Made by a program: the position numbers and the translations under genes. DNA of 64,000 nt. Origin: Paramoeba atlantica (taxonomy: Eukaryota; Discosea). The stretch's first letter is position 1. Each line of letters opens with the position of its first letter. Location of the stretch: positions 1-64,000 of the forward strand of contig CDRNVI010000023.1 in the NCBI GenBank assembly GCA_977017575.1, written 5' to 3'. The notes below the pieces were generated by a model. That model was not told where the DNA came from, made no database searches, and saw nothing but the letters and a program-made list of their open reading frames with translations. Positions 10,606-23,100 of the stretch are shown piece after piece.

Positions 10606-13600
10606 ATGCTGCGCTCTTTGAAGCCCAATTTGTTTCGCATTTGTTTGCATCTGCGAACCGTTAAGCATCCTGACGACGTGTATGAGAAGCTTACACCACG
10701 AGAACACGTTTTAGCCAGACCTGATATGTACATCGGAAATACCTCATGTTCCAAAGAGTTATGCTGGGTTTACGACGAGACAGGTAATACAATGGAGCGA
10801 AAGGAGCTAAAGTATTCCCCAGGCTTGTACAAGATCTTTGACGAGATAATTGTTAACGCAGCAGACAACAAGACCCGTGAAGGCGCCAAACAAACATATG
10901 TAAAAGTTGAGATCGATCGACAAACAGGTGCAATAAGCGTAGAGAATGACGGCATTGGTATCCCAGTCGTGAAACATCGAAAATACAAATTATGGATTCC
11001 AGAAATGATTTTTGGCCACGTATTGACCTCTTCCAACTACGATGAATCAAAGAAAAGAATCACGGGTGGGAGATATGGATACGGCGCAAAGCTAACAAAT
11101 ATCTTTTCTAAGGAATTTTCTGTTGATACAAATTACGAACCGACGAAGCAGTTCTTCTCCATGAAGTGGCAAGATCACATGATGGTTGCTTCAGCTCCAG
11201 AGGTGCGAGAGGGAGGAGACTCAGGTTATACGAAAATTTCTTTTCTCCCTGATTACGCTAGATTCGGGATGGATAACCTAACGGATGACATGTACGAACT
11301 CATGTGTCGTCGTGTTGTGGATCTCGCTGGAGTTATTGGGTCCAATACAACCATATATCTCAACGCCACCCAGATCAAGGTACACAACTTTAAGGAGTAC
11401 TGCGCCCTCTACCCGGGAGCACGAACACATCCATCTGTGGCCCAGTCTTCATACCGTTGGGACGTTCTTGTGCGTACCAGTGACGAGGGCTACAACCAGA
11501 CGAGCTTTGTTAATTGCATCAACACTACTCGCGGGGGGACCCATGTGAACTACGTGACGGACGCCTTGAGTACTGCAGTGATATCTCACGTGCAGGAAAA
11601 GATGCCAAACGTTGTGGCAGCGAAAGACCTCGTGAGACAAAACATCTCCCTCTTTCTGAACTGCAAGATAGAAAACCCTCATTTCGATTCGCAAACAAAA
11701 ACCACATTACGCTCCCGAACACAAGAGTTTGGTTCGCTTCCGGTCCTCAAAACTCTCATTTCCAGGTTTCTGGCCGAGACAGATATCGTGGATCGCGTCC
11801 TTGTAGCAACTGAGAATCGTTACAGCAGAATTATGAAGAAGCACCAAACCACCGTTGTGTCAAGGACAAGCACGTTATTGATACCGAAGTTGGAGGACGC
11901 TGTTCACGCCGGGACGAAAAAGGCCAACCAATGTACTCTGATCATCACGGAGGGTGACAGCGCGAAGGCGTTTGCCGTAGCAGGCTTGAGCGTGTTAGGT
12001 CGCGACTACCACGGTATATATCCCATACGAGGAAAACCCATGAATGTCCGATCTGCATCCGTTTCAAGCGTTGCAGAGTGCACAGAGGTGCGCAATCTAT
12101 TAGCGATTCTGGGACTTTATCTGAAAACAACCAAAGGCCTCTCAAATCGACTGGTTGTGCAACAGAATTCCAACGGACTTCGGTATGGGAAGTTGCTAAT
12201 CATGGCAGATCAAGATCTAGATGGCGACCACATCAAAGGGCTCATTGCCAACTTGATCCAAGTCGTTGCCCCACAGTTGTTTCAACGCCCGGGATTTCTT
12301 GCGCAATTCGTCACTCCGCTGGTAAAGGCATTCGGGCCAAGGGGAGAAGTCCGCTCGTTTTATTCTATGGGGAGTTACACTAAATTTACCCAGGAGTTGG
12401 AAGAGATGAGCCCGAAGCCAAGATACCGATACAAATACTACAAGGGATTGGGAACAAATACATCGACCGAAGCTAGGGAGTACTTTAGGAAAATGGACGC
12501 ACACACGATTTCCTTCGTATACGACCCTGTCACCGACGAAAACGCCCTCGAGCTTCCGTTTGGCAAAGCGAACATAAAAGCCGCTGAGCGACGAACATGG
12601 ATCGAAGAAGGACTGAAAAATGTGACCCAAGACAACCAAATGGACTTCTCTGTTCGAAGCATGTCTTACCACCAGTTTGTCCACCGCCAAATGATTCACT
12701 ACTCCATCGAGGACTGTGCGCGATCGATCCCTCATCTCATGGATGGCCTAAAAATAACCCAACGCAAAATCCTCTTCGCCGCGCTCAAACGTAACCTCCG
12801 GGACCCCATCAAGGTCGTCCAGTTCTGCGGGTACATTGCCGAACACACCGCCTACCACCACGGGGACGTTAGCCTCCAATCCGCCGCGATCGCCATGGCC
12901 CAAAGCTTTATCGGTTCCAACAACGTCCCCCTTCTCCTCGGGGAGGGTCAATTCGGGACCCGTCTCGAGGGAGGGGTCGATGCCGCTGCCCCGCGCTACA
13001 TCCACATCCGACTCAGTGCCATCACCCATCTGCTGTTTCGTGCCGAGGACGAGCCCAATCTCACGCATGAGGTCGATGAGGCCCTCACCGTGCAGCCCCA
13101 GTTCTACGTCCCCGTGATCCCGACCCTCTTAGTGAACGGCTCCCACGGGATTGGCACCGGCTTCTCCACTTCGATTCCCGGGCACGACCCGCTGGTGCTG
13201 ATCGAGCTGATCCGGTCCTGGCTGAAATCCGGCAAGGAGATGACTGGGGACTTGAAGCCCTGGGTGACCGGATTCAAAGGGGAGGTCCACTGCCTTGGGA
13301 AGAGCGGCAGGTACTACACCACCGGGCGGGTCTCGCTGATTAATGGCTGCACGGTGCGGGTGACGGAGCTGCCGGCCTGGATGTGGACTTCGGATTATAA
13401 GGCGATTTTAAATGGCATGGTGGAGAAAGGAGTGATACGAAGCTACCAGGAGCACCACACGGTGGATGCAGTGGATTTTGAAATTGAGCTCGCCCCGCAG
13501 GTGATTTCGATGGGGATTCGGTTTAATGTGCTGTACCATTTGCTGTCGCTGGTGGGACGAAGCCGGAAGTCGCGGTTTATTGTGCAGGAGAAGACACGGG

Positions 13601-14193
13601 GGATTTTTCAGATGAGGAATGCGATGGAGGTGTTGAAAAATTTCTGTGAGATGCGGATGCACTTTTATGAGCTGCGGAAGAAGTCGGAGGTGCAGAAGGT
13701 GGAGAACCAGCTGAGTGTCGCGGAAGGAAGGCATGTGTTTCTGCGAAGCATCTTGGATGGAAAGATAAACATCTCAGGTAACGGTGCAGATATTGTAAAA
13801 GCACTTGTGGAGCTTAAGATCCCGAGAGATCCGGTGGACGGGTCCTACGAATATCTTTTGGGGATGAAAATGGCGTCGTTTTCTTCCGAAAGACGAGACG
13901 CTCTCGCTGAAAATGTGGCCATACTGCGGGAACGAGCTAATATGTTGAGACAGCGTTCCCCAAAGGACTTCTGGCTTTCCGACCTCGAGGAATTAGAAGT
14001 TGCGATGCGATCGCATATGGAGGAGTTTGCTGAGCGTACTAAGATTCCCGTCCGGCACCCGAAGCTTCGTCCCAACGGGACACGTGTTAGTTTGGACAAG
14101 CAAGAATTTCTGAACGTGAAGTCGCTTGCGAGGGCAAAACTTCGTGCGTTCGTTGCTTGGAACGGAAGATTGGGACGGCGTGTTGATCTTTGA
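10606..14193 (+). CDS. TOP2: DNA topoisomerase II, probable mitochondrial form
   Basis: A 1,195-residue type IIA topoisomerase, which passes one DNA duplex through another using ATP. Seen: the GHKL ATPase with VNAADNKTREGAK and GGRYGYGAKLTNIFS; TOPRIM with EGDSAKA (449-455) and DQDLDGDH (535-542); the breakage-reunion domain with PLLLGEGQFGTRLEGG and APRYI, whose Tyr798 is the expected DNA-linked tyrosine; and a C-gate coiled coil. The protein stops soon after the core, without the long charged nuclear tail. The start MLRSLKPNLFRICLHLRTVK is basic, lacks acidic residues and looks like a mitochondrial presequence. Kinetoplastid mitochondrial TOP2, which decatenates kDNA, is of similar length (about 1,220-1,240). 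Upstream in-frame TTG at 10,543 is not a credible start. It is the first gene of the + strand cluster. Nuclear TOP2 is the alternative. Confidence 0.9.
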   Translation: MLRSLKPNLFRICLHLRTVKHPDDVYEKLTPREHVLARPDMYIGNTSCSKELCWVYDETGNTMERKELKYSPGLYKIFDEIIVNAADNKTREGAKQTYVKVEIDRQTGAISVENDGIGIPVVKHRKYKLWIPEMIFGHVLTSSNYDESKKRITGGRYGYGAKLTNIFSKEFSVDTNYEPTKQFFSMKWQDHMMVASAPEVREGGDSGYTKISFLPDYARFGMDNLTDDMYELMCRRVVDLAGVIGSNTTIYLNATQIKVHNFKEYCALYPGARTHPSVAQSSYRWDVLVRTSDEGYNQTSFVNCINTTRGGTHVNYVTDALSTAVISHVQEKMPNVVAAKDLVRQNISLFLNCKIENPHFDSQTKTTLRSRTQEFGSLPVLKTLISRFLAETDIVDRVLVATENRYSRIMKKHQTTVVSRTSTLLIPKLEDAVHAGTKKANQCTLIITEGDSAKAFAVAGLSVLGRDYHGIYPIRGKPMNVRSASVSSVAECTEVRNLLAILGLYLKTTKGLSNRLVVQQNSNGLRYGKLLIMADQDLDGDHIKGLIANLIQVVAPQLFQRPGFLAQFVTPLVKAFGPRGEVRSFYSMGSYTKFTQELEEMSPKPRYRYKYYKGLGTNTSTEAREYFRKMDAHTISFVYDPVTDENALELPFGKANIKAAERRTWIEEGLKNVTQDNQMDFSVRSMSYHQFVHRQMIHYSIEDCARSIPHLMDGLKITQRKILFAALKRNLRDPIKVVQFCGYIAEHTAYHHGDVSLQSAAIAMAQSFIGSNNVPLLLGEGQFGTRLEGGVDAAAPRYIHIRLSAITHLLFRAEDEPNLTHEVDEALTVQPQFYVPVIPTLLVNGSHGIGTGFSTSIPGHDPLVLIELIRSWLKSGKEMTGDLKPWVTGFKGEVHCLGKSGRYYTTGRVSLINGCTVRVTELPAWMWTSDYKAILNGMVEKGVIRSYQEHHTVDAVDFEIELAPQVISMGIRFNVLYHLLSLVGRSRKSRFIVQEKTRGIFQMRNAMEVLKNFCEMRMHFYELRKKSEVQKVENQLSVAEGRHVFLRSILDGKINISGNGADIVKALVELKIPRDPVDGSYEYLLGMKMASFSSERRDALAENVAILRERANMLRQRSPKDFWLSDLEELEVAMRSHMEEFAERTKIPVRHPKLRPNGTRVSLDKQEFLNVKSLARAKLRAFVAWNGRLGRRVDL

Positions 14194-14816
14194 ATGCAGT
14201 TTGCGCAATCTTTTCCTATATGATGATTTGTGTTTCCAGCTGAAATGGCCGCAAGTGCATTCGTTTTTAATAAGTCAAAAAGAATTTCAATTATTTGAAA
14301 GAATGTCATTTATAGAGTATGCGTGTAGATTAATTTAAACAAAGAAATTTATTTTAAACAAATTCAACTATGCTATTTTCACTACACTATGATGTATAAG
14401 GAATGCATGATATTTTATCTACTGTTTTGTCCTTTGCTTATCCTTTGCTTATCCATTTGTGTTTTATTCATGTTTTTTATCCATTTTTTATCCTTTTTCC
14501 TTCTGATTACGAGCGGGGTTCTTTTACGAACGGGGTTCTGGTTATATTCAAACATATTCAAAAACAGTTGTTTTTACAAAAACAGATCTTTTTTGGTAGC
14601 GTGTAAGCGAAAACGTTTACATGATACATGTGATGCATGTTTTATACTTTCTTCTTTCTAAGGATACTTGATTTTATGCTATTGCGGGAACTGAACAGTG
14701 TATGTTTGTTAGTTTACGCATCTTTATAATTTGTCTTATTTTTTTTCCGTTATTAGTGATGAGATGCTACAATTCTTGCCCCTGTTGACCTATCTAGAAA
14801 GACATACAAATATTTG
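14194..14816. other. intergenic, AT-rich with pyrimidine tracts
   Basis: No gene seen. T/C-rich runs at 14,420-14,520 (including repeats of TCCTTTGCTTA) could serve trans-splicing and polyadenylation between TOP2 and the next gene. No tRNA or snRNA signature found by eye. Confidence 0.5.
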
Positions 14817-16019
14817 ATGACTAGAATCACGTCGCAAATGACTGACAGTGAATGTGGTAGGTTCTCCTTCAGGGTAAGCTATGCAATGCCAGTAGGTGAG
14901 GAAGGAATTCGCTACCTCACCCCGGATTTGCTACTGCAAGTCACCGGGTCATCTAACATCTTTATCTACTGCAATCCGTTCCATATTCAACTGATGCCGC
15001 GACATGCAGTCCGGAGAATTAGAGCAAAAAAGAACGTCACTGAGCACTGGCTGCTAAGCACTGATAAGGAGTCTCCCGAAAAGGTAAAAACAAGAAGCCA
15101 CCCTTGTCCTCTTCTTGCGCTCCGTAAAACAATTTCCCTCAATGACACTCTGCTACTGTCCCCTTCCCACTTATTGGGAATTCCTGAGCTCACGGCAATT
15201 CTTGGTCCTCACGCTTCATCGCTTCGGCTCTCCAAGAGTGTTAAACATAAAAAGAAACCACGTGCGTTTGTATTGCGAGAAGAGACATCACACGGTGCTG
15301 AAACATTCACCCAGGCACAATATGACGCCATACTATCTTGTACGAAGGACGACGCTCTGTACATCCCGTGGGAAGCGTTTGCACAACAAGGGAATGAGCC
15401 AAGTGACATAGTAAAACAGCACCCGTTCTACGACGTAAAAAGATGTCCCCCAAATCAGAAAAATTTGGACACAAGACAAGAATCAACCTATAGCAGGGAT
15501 GCTATCAAGATGCAAATACTCACCCCTCTCTGCAGTGCCCCATGGGAAATTCTTTCACGCCTCGAGTATTTTCTAGACAACGAGTTAGGAGCACTACTAA
15601 CGAAGCCTGAAGCTTCTTCCCGTCTTGACTGTGGGCTCATTTTTTCTGGGGATTTCCCTCTGCATTTAGCCTCCCAAGGGGTTGCATGGGGATTCTCACC
15701 CTCCAGCCACATGAAAACATCTGGTTTGGTGTCGGGTCAAGAAAGCCAATTTCTATCCTTATTGGACCCTAAATACCAAAAGGACCTCTCATCTTTATCG
15801 GGCACATGTCAGTGTCCCACATGTAAACACCATAACCGGGCCTATCTTCACCATCTCCTGCGGACGCATGAGATGAACGGCCCTATCCTACTGGCAATGC
15901 ATAACTTATCCATGCTTTTGGACTTTTTTACATTCCTAAACGGCTGCCTTCACAAGAGATCTTGTGAGGAGATGAAACGGGAGATTGAAAAGTTGCAAAA
16001 AATGATTTCTGAGATGTGA
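14817..16019 (+). CDS. queuine tRNA-ribosyltransferase accessory subunit (QTRT2/TGT2-like)
   Basis: A 400-residue TGT-fold protein. The eukaryotic enzyme is a heterodimer that swaps guanine-34 for queuine in GUN-anticodon tRNAs; trypanosomes have both subunits. Seen: the C-terminal zinc site C-x-C-x2-C (C331, C333, C336) followed by YLHHLLRTHEMNG and a histidine in LLAMHNL, and the block GLIFSGDFPLHLASQGVAWGF split over 15,630-15,690, which matches QTRT2 better than the catalytic subunit. I do not find a confident catalytic-Asp motif of the QTRT1 type, supporting the non-catalytic assignment. The N-terminal half is weakly conserved. The start is the ATG at 14,817; the preceding in-frame TTG is ignored. 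Confidence 0.75.
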   Translation: MTRITSQMTDSECGRFSFRVSYAMPVGEEGIRYLTPDLLLQVTGSSNIFIYCNPFHIQLMPRHAVRRIRAKKNVTEHWLLSTDKESPEKVKTRSHPCPLLALRKTISLNDTLLLSPSHLLGIPELTAILGPHASSLRLSKSVKHKKKPRAFVLREETSHGAETFTQAQYDAILSCTKDDALYIPWEAFAQQGNEPSDIVKQHPFYDVKRCPPNQKNLDTRQESTYSRDAIKMQILTPLCSAPWEILSRLEYFLDNELGALLTKPEASSRLDCGLIFSGDFPLHLASQGVAWGFSPSSHMKTSGLVSGQESQFLSLLDPKYQKDLSSLSGTCQCPTCKHHNRAYLHHLLRTHEMNGPILLAMHNLSMLLDFFTFLNGCLHKRSCEEMKREIEKLQKMISEM

Positions 16020-16239
16020 GCAACATTGCGTCTGGAGTTCCGTTAGCGTTATGAACAAAAAATCGACAAGCATTGTAGTCTTAGCATGAGTTTTTAATTC
16101 CAAAACTTGCTTCTTAAATATGAACGAAGAGGCATTCTCTCCTTTCTACGGACACAAGAAAAGTTTTTTAAAAAAAAGCAAGCAAGAAAAAACAATAGAC
16201 CAAACCTTATTCTCTTCTTACTCTAATTCGTTTCTGTGA

Positions 16240-16890
16240 ATGATAAGCTTATTGTCAAACGAGGATTGCGCCGTGCCATGCCGTTTAGGAAAGCTTCGAG
16301 GAGCGGCACTGCCGCAAGAAATTGAGCTTTCTAGATTCTTGCGGGATATTGAAAACGCTCATCCTTCATGGGACGCAACTAATCCCATTGATGAATGGGT
16401 TGGCGTGAAACTAAATTCTGATGGGAAGGTAATACGACTTAATTGGGAATGTAAAACCCTTCGAGGAACTTTATTGTGGGATTTTTTGCCCAGCACTATG
16501 AGGTACGTTCGTCTGCAAGAAAATTATTTTCTTCGCGGAGGCTTTAATCTGCAAGGCCTTCCGCGCACAATGGAGCGGCTTAGTGTGCGAAGAAACGCAA
16601 TGACAGGGGAAGTAAACATTCTTTATCTGCCACAGAGCTTTACTCACCTAAATCTTGCGAGCAACAAATTTGAAGGGACCTTGGATATGATGGAACTTCC
16701 TCCAGGCATGGTGTATGTTGACGTGGGAAACAATAAATTCAAGCGTCTTTTGTTCGGTAAGCTCCCTATCACGATGGAAGAATTATTTTTTGCTGGTAAT
16801 CCGGAACTAGTTGGAGAGGTTGCTCTATCTGAATGGGAGAAATTGCGTTACAAATCTTTCCTGAGAACCCAGTTAAAATTGTGCGCATAA
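16240..16890 (+). CDS. LRR family protein 1 (RGA-motif family)
   Basis: A 216-residue leucine-rich-repeat protein with no signal peptide or membrane segment. The N-terminus carries the family motif KLRGAALPQEIELSRF, then a cap with SW...DEWVGVKL that resembles the plant LRRNT_2 pattern W...CxWxGVxC but lacks the cysteines. Repeats of about 22-23 residues follow, built on LP-x3-L-x2-L-x-L-x2-N-x-F-x-G. It is the shortest of six relatives in this window (others at 36,142; 41,968; 51,536; 55,152; 56,282). The function is unknown; the LRRs suggest binding to another protein. It sits between QTRT2 and midasin with a pyrimidine-rich leader. Confidence 0.8.
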   Translation: MISLLSNEDCAVPCRLGKLRGAALPQEIELSRFLRDIENAHPSWDATNPIDEWVGVKLNSDGKVIRLNWECKTLRGTLLWDFLPSTMRYVRLQENYFLRGGFNLQGLPRTMERLSVRRNAMTGEVNILYLPQSFTHLNLASNKFEGTLDMMELPPGMVYVDVGNNKFKRLLFGKLPITMEELFFAGNPELVGEVALSEWEKLRYKSFLRTQLKLCA

Positions 16891-17102
16891 TTCGAGAAAA
16901 ATACATAATGCTTGCTGTGGATACACCCCCGTTCAGAAAAGTGTTACAAAAGTTTTGAGAGCATGGAAGGAGTTTTTTAGCTGCTCCCCTGGCCAAAAAT
17001 AAAGGCAAATGGATTTTAATTGATATTTTCCGTTTTCCTTTTTTTGTCCTTTCATCATGTTTATCGGTCATAAGTAAGTTCCCTCCTTCACCATTTTCTT
17101 TC

Positions 17103-20100
17103 ATGACTTCACGCCCACCCCCTCCATCCCCCTCATCACCCACCCCCACCCACCCCCCTCCTCCCCTCACCCCGCCGTTCATCCCCACCCCCACCGTGAC
17201 CTCCAACCTCTCCCTCCTCCACAGTGCGCTGTGTGCCTCCCGGATCATCCTGCTCTACGGCCCCGCAGGTTGTGGCAAAACCCAATCTATTTTTTCGTTT
17301 CTCTCCTCTTCTTCACTTCCCCCCTCTCTTATGCCCTCTCAAATTCGATCCGCACTACTCGATGAGACCTCAGAGGCACGTGACTTAATCGGGGGGTACC
17401 AGTGCTCGGAGGTTCCGGGACAACTGCATTGGGCTCCCGGCCCCCTGCCTCATGCCATGAAAAACGGGGAGTGGCTTCTAATGGAAGACATTGACTTAGT
17501 GAGTTATGACATTTTAACCTTACTCGCGGGGATCGAGGACAACACGCAAGGGTACTACTTGTCCGACGTAGAGGAGTGGGTTCCGATTGCGGATTCGTTT
17601 CGTGTGATTGCGACCACAACACAAGATTGGCGCACACAGAGAGGGGGACGTGGGGTAAAAAAGGGTGTCAGCGAGGAGATGACAAACGCAGGCCAGGGCA
17701 ATCCAAATGTAGTCCCGGAAGTCTGGCACGGTCGACCTCGTGCACAGCTTCATGTGGTACCATGGTGTCCTGTGCGGTTTCAATCCATTCCGTGGGATGA
17801 GATGGAGACGATTGTACAGCAGCAGTTCAGTGCTCGCCTGGGAAATGCCCTGGTGCGTGATCTTTTGATAAAACCTGTACATTGCTTGGTGCATCAACTC
17901 CGAGCGTGTAACGTGATGTGTTCCCCGCTGCGTCAACTCTTAAAGGTGTGCGCTCGAGTGTACCACGCTGCAGAGCTTCCCTCCCTAACTCGTCAGGAGC
18001 GATATGTTCCCTCTCGTTGTCGCGAGTGTGTGTTTCGTCATCTAACGGATGTGTTTGTGGCTGCCATCCCGGCGATGAAGGATCGACTTTGTGTGAGTCG
18101 TTCGCTTTGTGAGATATTAGGGCTAGATGTGCGAAAAGCGGAGGACATCCTCCTACGAGAGGTACCGGAGGTGACCTACCACAGCGAAAACGGGAGCAAG
18201 AGGGTGCGAATCGGTTGTTGTTCGTTGCCAGTGGGACAGAAATCACTGTGTGCTCTATCAAGAGAGGTGCCGGACTACGCCCCGTGTCCTAGTTTGATAC
18301 GTCTGTTTGAGCGGCTGGCGTCATGTGTGCGAGCAGGGGAGGCAGTGCTACTCTCCGGGGAGAGTGGGGTAGGGAAGACCTATGCTGTACAACTTCTCTC
18401 CCAGCTATGTGGGCAGGATCGGTTCAATGTGTGTAATGTGAACCATCAAACAGAGACCTCTGACCTCCTAGGTGGGTGGAAACCCAAGAGTGCCTTCGAA
18501 ATGATGCAATCTTTGTATGAGGAGTTTGATAAATGTTTTACGCAGACATTCAATGCGGAACGCAACAGGAGTTATTTAGAGGCGACTCAGCGAACGTTTC
18601 AAAAGGCAGCAAATAACACCGACGACTACGGTTTGCGAAAGAAATTTTTCCACGTACTGCGTAAGGGCTGTCATATTGGATTAAAGCATAATCAAGTACT
18701 CTGGTCAAGCATCTCCAATAAAGTTTTCTCACTTGTGGAACAAATGGAAGCAGGAACGCCGCCGGCATTCTTTTCCTACCATGACGGTGCGCTTCAAGAA
18801 AATAAGAAGAACGGGGGATGGCTGCTTTTAGATGAGATAAATCTGGCGCCCACCGAGGTGTTGGATCGTATCGCTACTACCCTTGACGTAGACAATGACA
18901 ACACGCACCCCGAATTTCGTTTGTTCGCCTGCATGAATCCGCCAACCGACGCGGGAAAAAAGGCACTGCCCCAATCCCTACTCTCTCGGTTTACCGAAAT
19001 TTACGTTGATGAGCCGAAGGAAGCCGAAGAGCTCCTCATTCTTGTGAAACACTTTCTTCGCAATCTTCCGCAAGCACCATCTCCCGAAAAAATTGTATTG
19101 TTGTACCTTGAATTGTGCTCAAATACCCACAGCTTAAGTGACGTTGGTTTCGCTTTTGAAAAACCCTGCTACAATCTTAGGACATTGTGCCGTGCCTTGC
19201 GCTACGCAGCAGGACAGGCTGCTGTGTACGGAATACAGACGGCATTCATGGATGGCTTTCTCATGACGTTTGCTACTCAGGTGATCCCGCCGCGAGATCT
19301 CCAGGTTCGCCAAATGATTCAAAATGCACTCTTCCCTAACTTCAAGAACCAGAAAATGAATGTGAGACATCATCCTGAGAAAGTCCTGGTAGGAGGGTAT
19401 TTGCTCCCCAGGGGTCCTTTACCAGTAAACACACGAGACGATTTCGTTTGCACGGAAACAGTGATGCGTCATCTTGCCAGTTTGTCCAGATGTGTCATCG
19501 CGAACAAAGCAGTACTACTTCAAGGTCCTACAAGTACAGGAAAGACCACGTTAGTGCGGTACCTCTCTGAAGCCACGGGGCATTCATTCATTCGAATTAA
19601 TAATCACAATGCAACAGAGCTATCCGAGTATCTGGGGCAGTACTCCCAAACAGAGTCCGGCTCCTTGCGCTTTGTGGAAGGGCCTTTGATTTCTGCTGTG
19701 CGGACAGGAGCATGGCTCGTACTCGATGAGTTGAACCTTGCGAGCAGTGAGGTGTTGGAGGCTCTAAATCGACTTCTTGACGATAACCGTGAACTTGTTC
19801 ATCCGGAGAGAACTGAGGTACTGATACCACACGCCCACTTCCGGTTATTTGCTACACAAAACCCATGCGGCCAAATGGGATACTCAGGCCGAAAAGCCTT
19901 GTCGAGAGCATTTCGAAGTCGATTTTTAGAAATTCACGTGGGAGAAATGACGTCCTCCGATCTTGTACAAATGCTAACACAACCTCATTTTGCTCTGCCG
20001 GAAAATTTCGTACGGCGTATGATTGCCGTTATGGAGGACTTACAGCGAGCTCGCAGCGAATCCCATGTGCTTGCTGGCCGTTTCGGGTTCTTAACTCCTC

Positions 20101-23100
20101 GCGATTTATTTCGTTGGGCTAAACGCCGGCCCGGCACGTTGCAAGAACTTGCATGGCACGGCATGGTTCTGTTTGGGGATCGCTGTCGCACGGAAACAGA
20201 ACGTGAGTTTGTGCGCTCTACACTGCAGAGAAGATGCAGACCTTCTCATAATTCGTTACGTGAGCGCAATGTTTACCTAGAAAAGAATAATGGTTCCCCA
20301 AATTCTTATTTCGATCTCAGCGATGCTGCCTTGTATGACTGGAATAACTGGGAGGTGTTGAGACCGCACAAGGAATCTATTGAAGCCTTACCGCTGGGGC
20401 TTACGACATCCATGAGGCGCATACTTGTTCTCATTGGGCTTTGTGTGCTTTACCGTGAGAGCATTTTACTGGTAGGGGATACGGGCACTGGAAAAACAAC
20501 CGCCTGTCAGGCCTGGTGTGAGATTTTACAACGCCATCTTTTCACAGTGAATTGTCATCAAAACTCCGACACCTTTGATCTGATTGGCGGACTTTACCCG
20601 ACCCATATGGAGGAACTTCAGTCCGGGGCGGAATCACATAGAAGTGAGTCTTCTACCGGAAATTTAAATACATCACATCCTCGTTTTCGGTGGTGCGATG
20701 GTCCCGTGACACGTGCGATGCGTACGGGATCGATGGTCCTGTTGGATGAAATCAATTTAGCCGAGCAAAATGTGATTGAGCGCTTGAATTCCGTTCTTGA
20801 TGATTCAAGGTCGCTCATTCTTTCCGAGCGTGGATATGCTGATGCCACACAACCGGTAGCTGCCCATCACGACTTTTTAGTCATGGCTACTATGAACCCA
20901 GGAGGCGATTTTGGAAAGAAAGAGTTGTCAGATGCCTTAAAGAACCGGTTTACAGAAATTTTTGTACCACCTATGACGTGCCCAGAGGATCTTGATCTAG
21001 CCGTCAAAAACATTTTACCCGATGCTGCGCTACGGGACGCATTCTTACAAGCAACTTGGCACGATGATATCCATCAGCGTCCGAACATGCGAGATTTAAT
21101 GAATTTCGCGAAATTTATATCCAAGTCGATATCGTTGGGCATAAGTGAAACCGAGTCTCTACATCATGGAAAAGTGGTATTTCTCAAAGAAGAGGAGAGT
21201 AGCGATGATAAACTTTTCTGGGAACTCAGCTCCGCCCTGAAGGTTCCACAATTGCCGTCTTCGAAAAAACAACAATATGTTTTCGACACACCAACGACGC
21301 TGAAAAATTTATCTAATATAATGAGAGCTATGCTATTGCCTGAACGAGCTGTTTTGTTGGAAGGAGCCGCTGGAACTGGAAAAACATCTCTAGTGGAAAC
21401 ACTCTCCTTATCACTTACCGGCAGGCCAGTTGTACGAATCAATCTTGGGGAGCAGACGGAACTCTCAGATCTAATCGGTTCTTTTGTTCCTGGAAGAGGG
21501 GAAGTCACGTGGTGTGAAGGGCTTCTGCTGCAAGCCGTTCGAAATGGGACTTGGATTCTCTTAGACGAACTGAATCTTGCCTCCCAAACCGTTTTAGAAG
21601 GGTTAAATTCTCTTCTGGACCACCGGCGGTCTTTGTTCTTGCCTGAGAGTTGCACAAGTGTCTCTGCACATCCTGAATTTAGAATATTTGCCTCACAGAA
21701 TCCTCTTCAGGATGGTGGAGGTCGTAAGGGATTGCCCCGTTCTTTTCTGAGCCGTTTTAGCATTGTTCAGGTACAGCCCTTGTCATCTCAAGATTTGTGG
21801 CGCGTTGCGGAATCAAGAAATCAACATAGTGGCAACTTCCTACCACATGTTGTGGTAAAGTTTATGGCGGAAGTCATATCTCGCTTTCATACTCTTTCAA
21901 ATACCCGTTCTTCTGATCCGCACAGATCCGGGTTGCTTAGCCATGCATCACCTGTAGAAAATATGAGTTTGATGGAGTTTAACGTTCGGGATTTGTTTCG
22001 TTGGATGGACTTGCTAATCGCCTCACTATTTCCCAGTAAAGATAGGCTGAAATCAGCTTGTTTTACTTTCTCGCAAGATGGGCATGTCACGGATATCGTC
22101 CATCATATTATTCATACCGCTTATTGCGTTCTTCTGCAACGGTTGTGTACATATGAATCGTACTCTATGTACAGAGAATCATTTTTTGTTGCTGCGCGCA
22201 TGCCTGACTTTGTTGCTTGGGTATCCGAACATCGCACAGAAAACGGCACACTAATATCGCAAAACTCCAACGAGCAGTGGCTTTCTCATACGATTGACCT
22301 TTGTCTGCGGTGCGCACGCGAAAGTGCACTCTGGGAGTTTCACAACGGAGTCGTCTCTCACAACCGATGCTTTTTTTCTATTTCAAATGCGAAGACCTCC
22401 AACAATTCTGCTCTAAATGGTACTACATCCGTTTCAACCTTCGTGACCCCGGCACAAACGACCTGCAAGATTTCTCCATCTCTGTATTTGTTGTCTTCTC
22501 AGAGCCCTGTGCTACGTACGCTCATTTGGTGCTTACAGGCGGGACTTCACCCCGTGTGTCTGTGCGGGGGTCCTTCCTCCGGGAAGTCTACTCTGGTGCA
22601 CATCGCGGCCCGAATGTGCGGCGCTAAACTCACGCAAATGCATTTTACCGCTGGATGCGACACAGCGGAGCTCTTGGGGGGCTTCCACCCCACGCAAGAA
22701 ATGGGCTCAAGGAAATCAGGATTTGCGTGGAAGGATAGTTTGTTTCTACGTGCCGTGCAAGAAGGGCATTGGTTCCTTTTTGAAAATGCGAATCTGTGTT
22801 CCCCGACGGTTTTAGATCGATTGAACAGCTTGTTGGAGCATGGAGGTCGGTTAATAGTGAACGAGCAAGGCGTCGTCGACGGCAAACCTTGTGAAATCTA
22901 CCCGCATCAGAATTTTAAGCTTATTATGACAATGGATCCTAGGAACGGTATTCTTTCCAGAGCTATGAGAAATCGAAGCATTGAGATATTCATTCCTTCT
23001 ATTATGACGGTTGAGCACGAAAAAGTTGAGCTGAAGCACCCAATAGATAAGAATTATGGGAATATCGACCCGACCGAAGCCCACTATACGAGGGAGTCTC

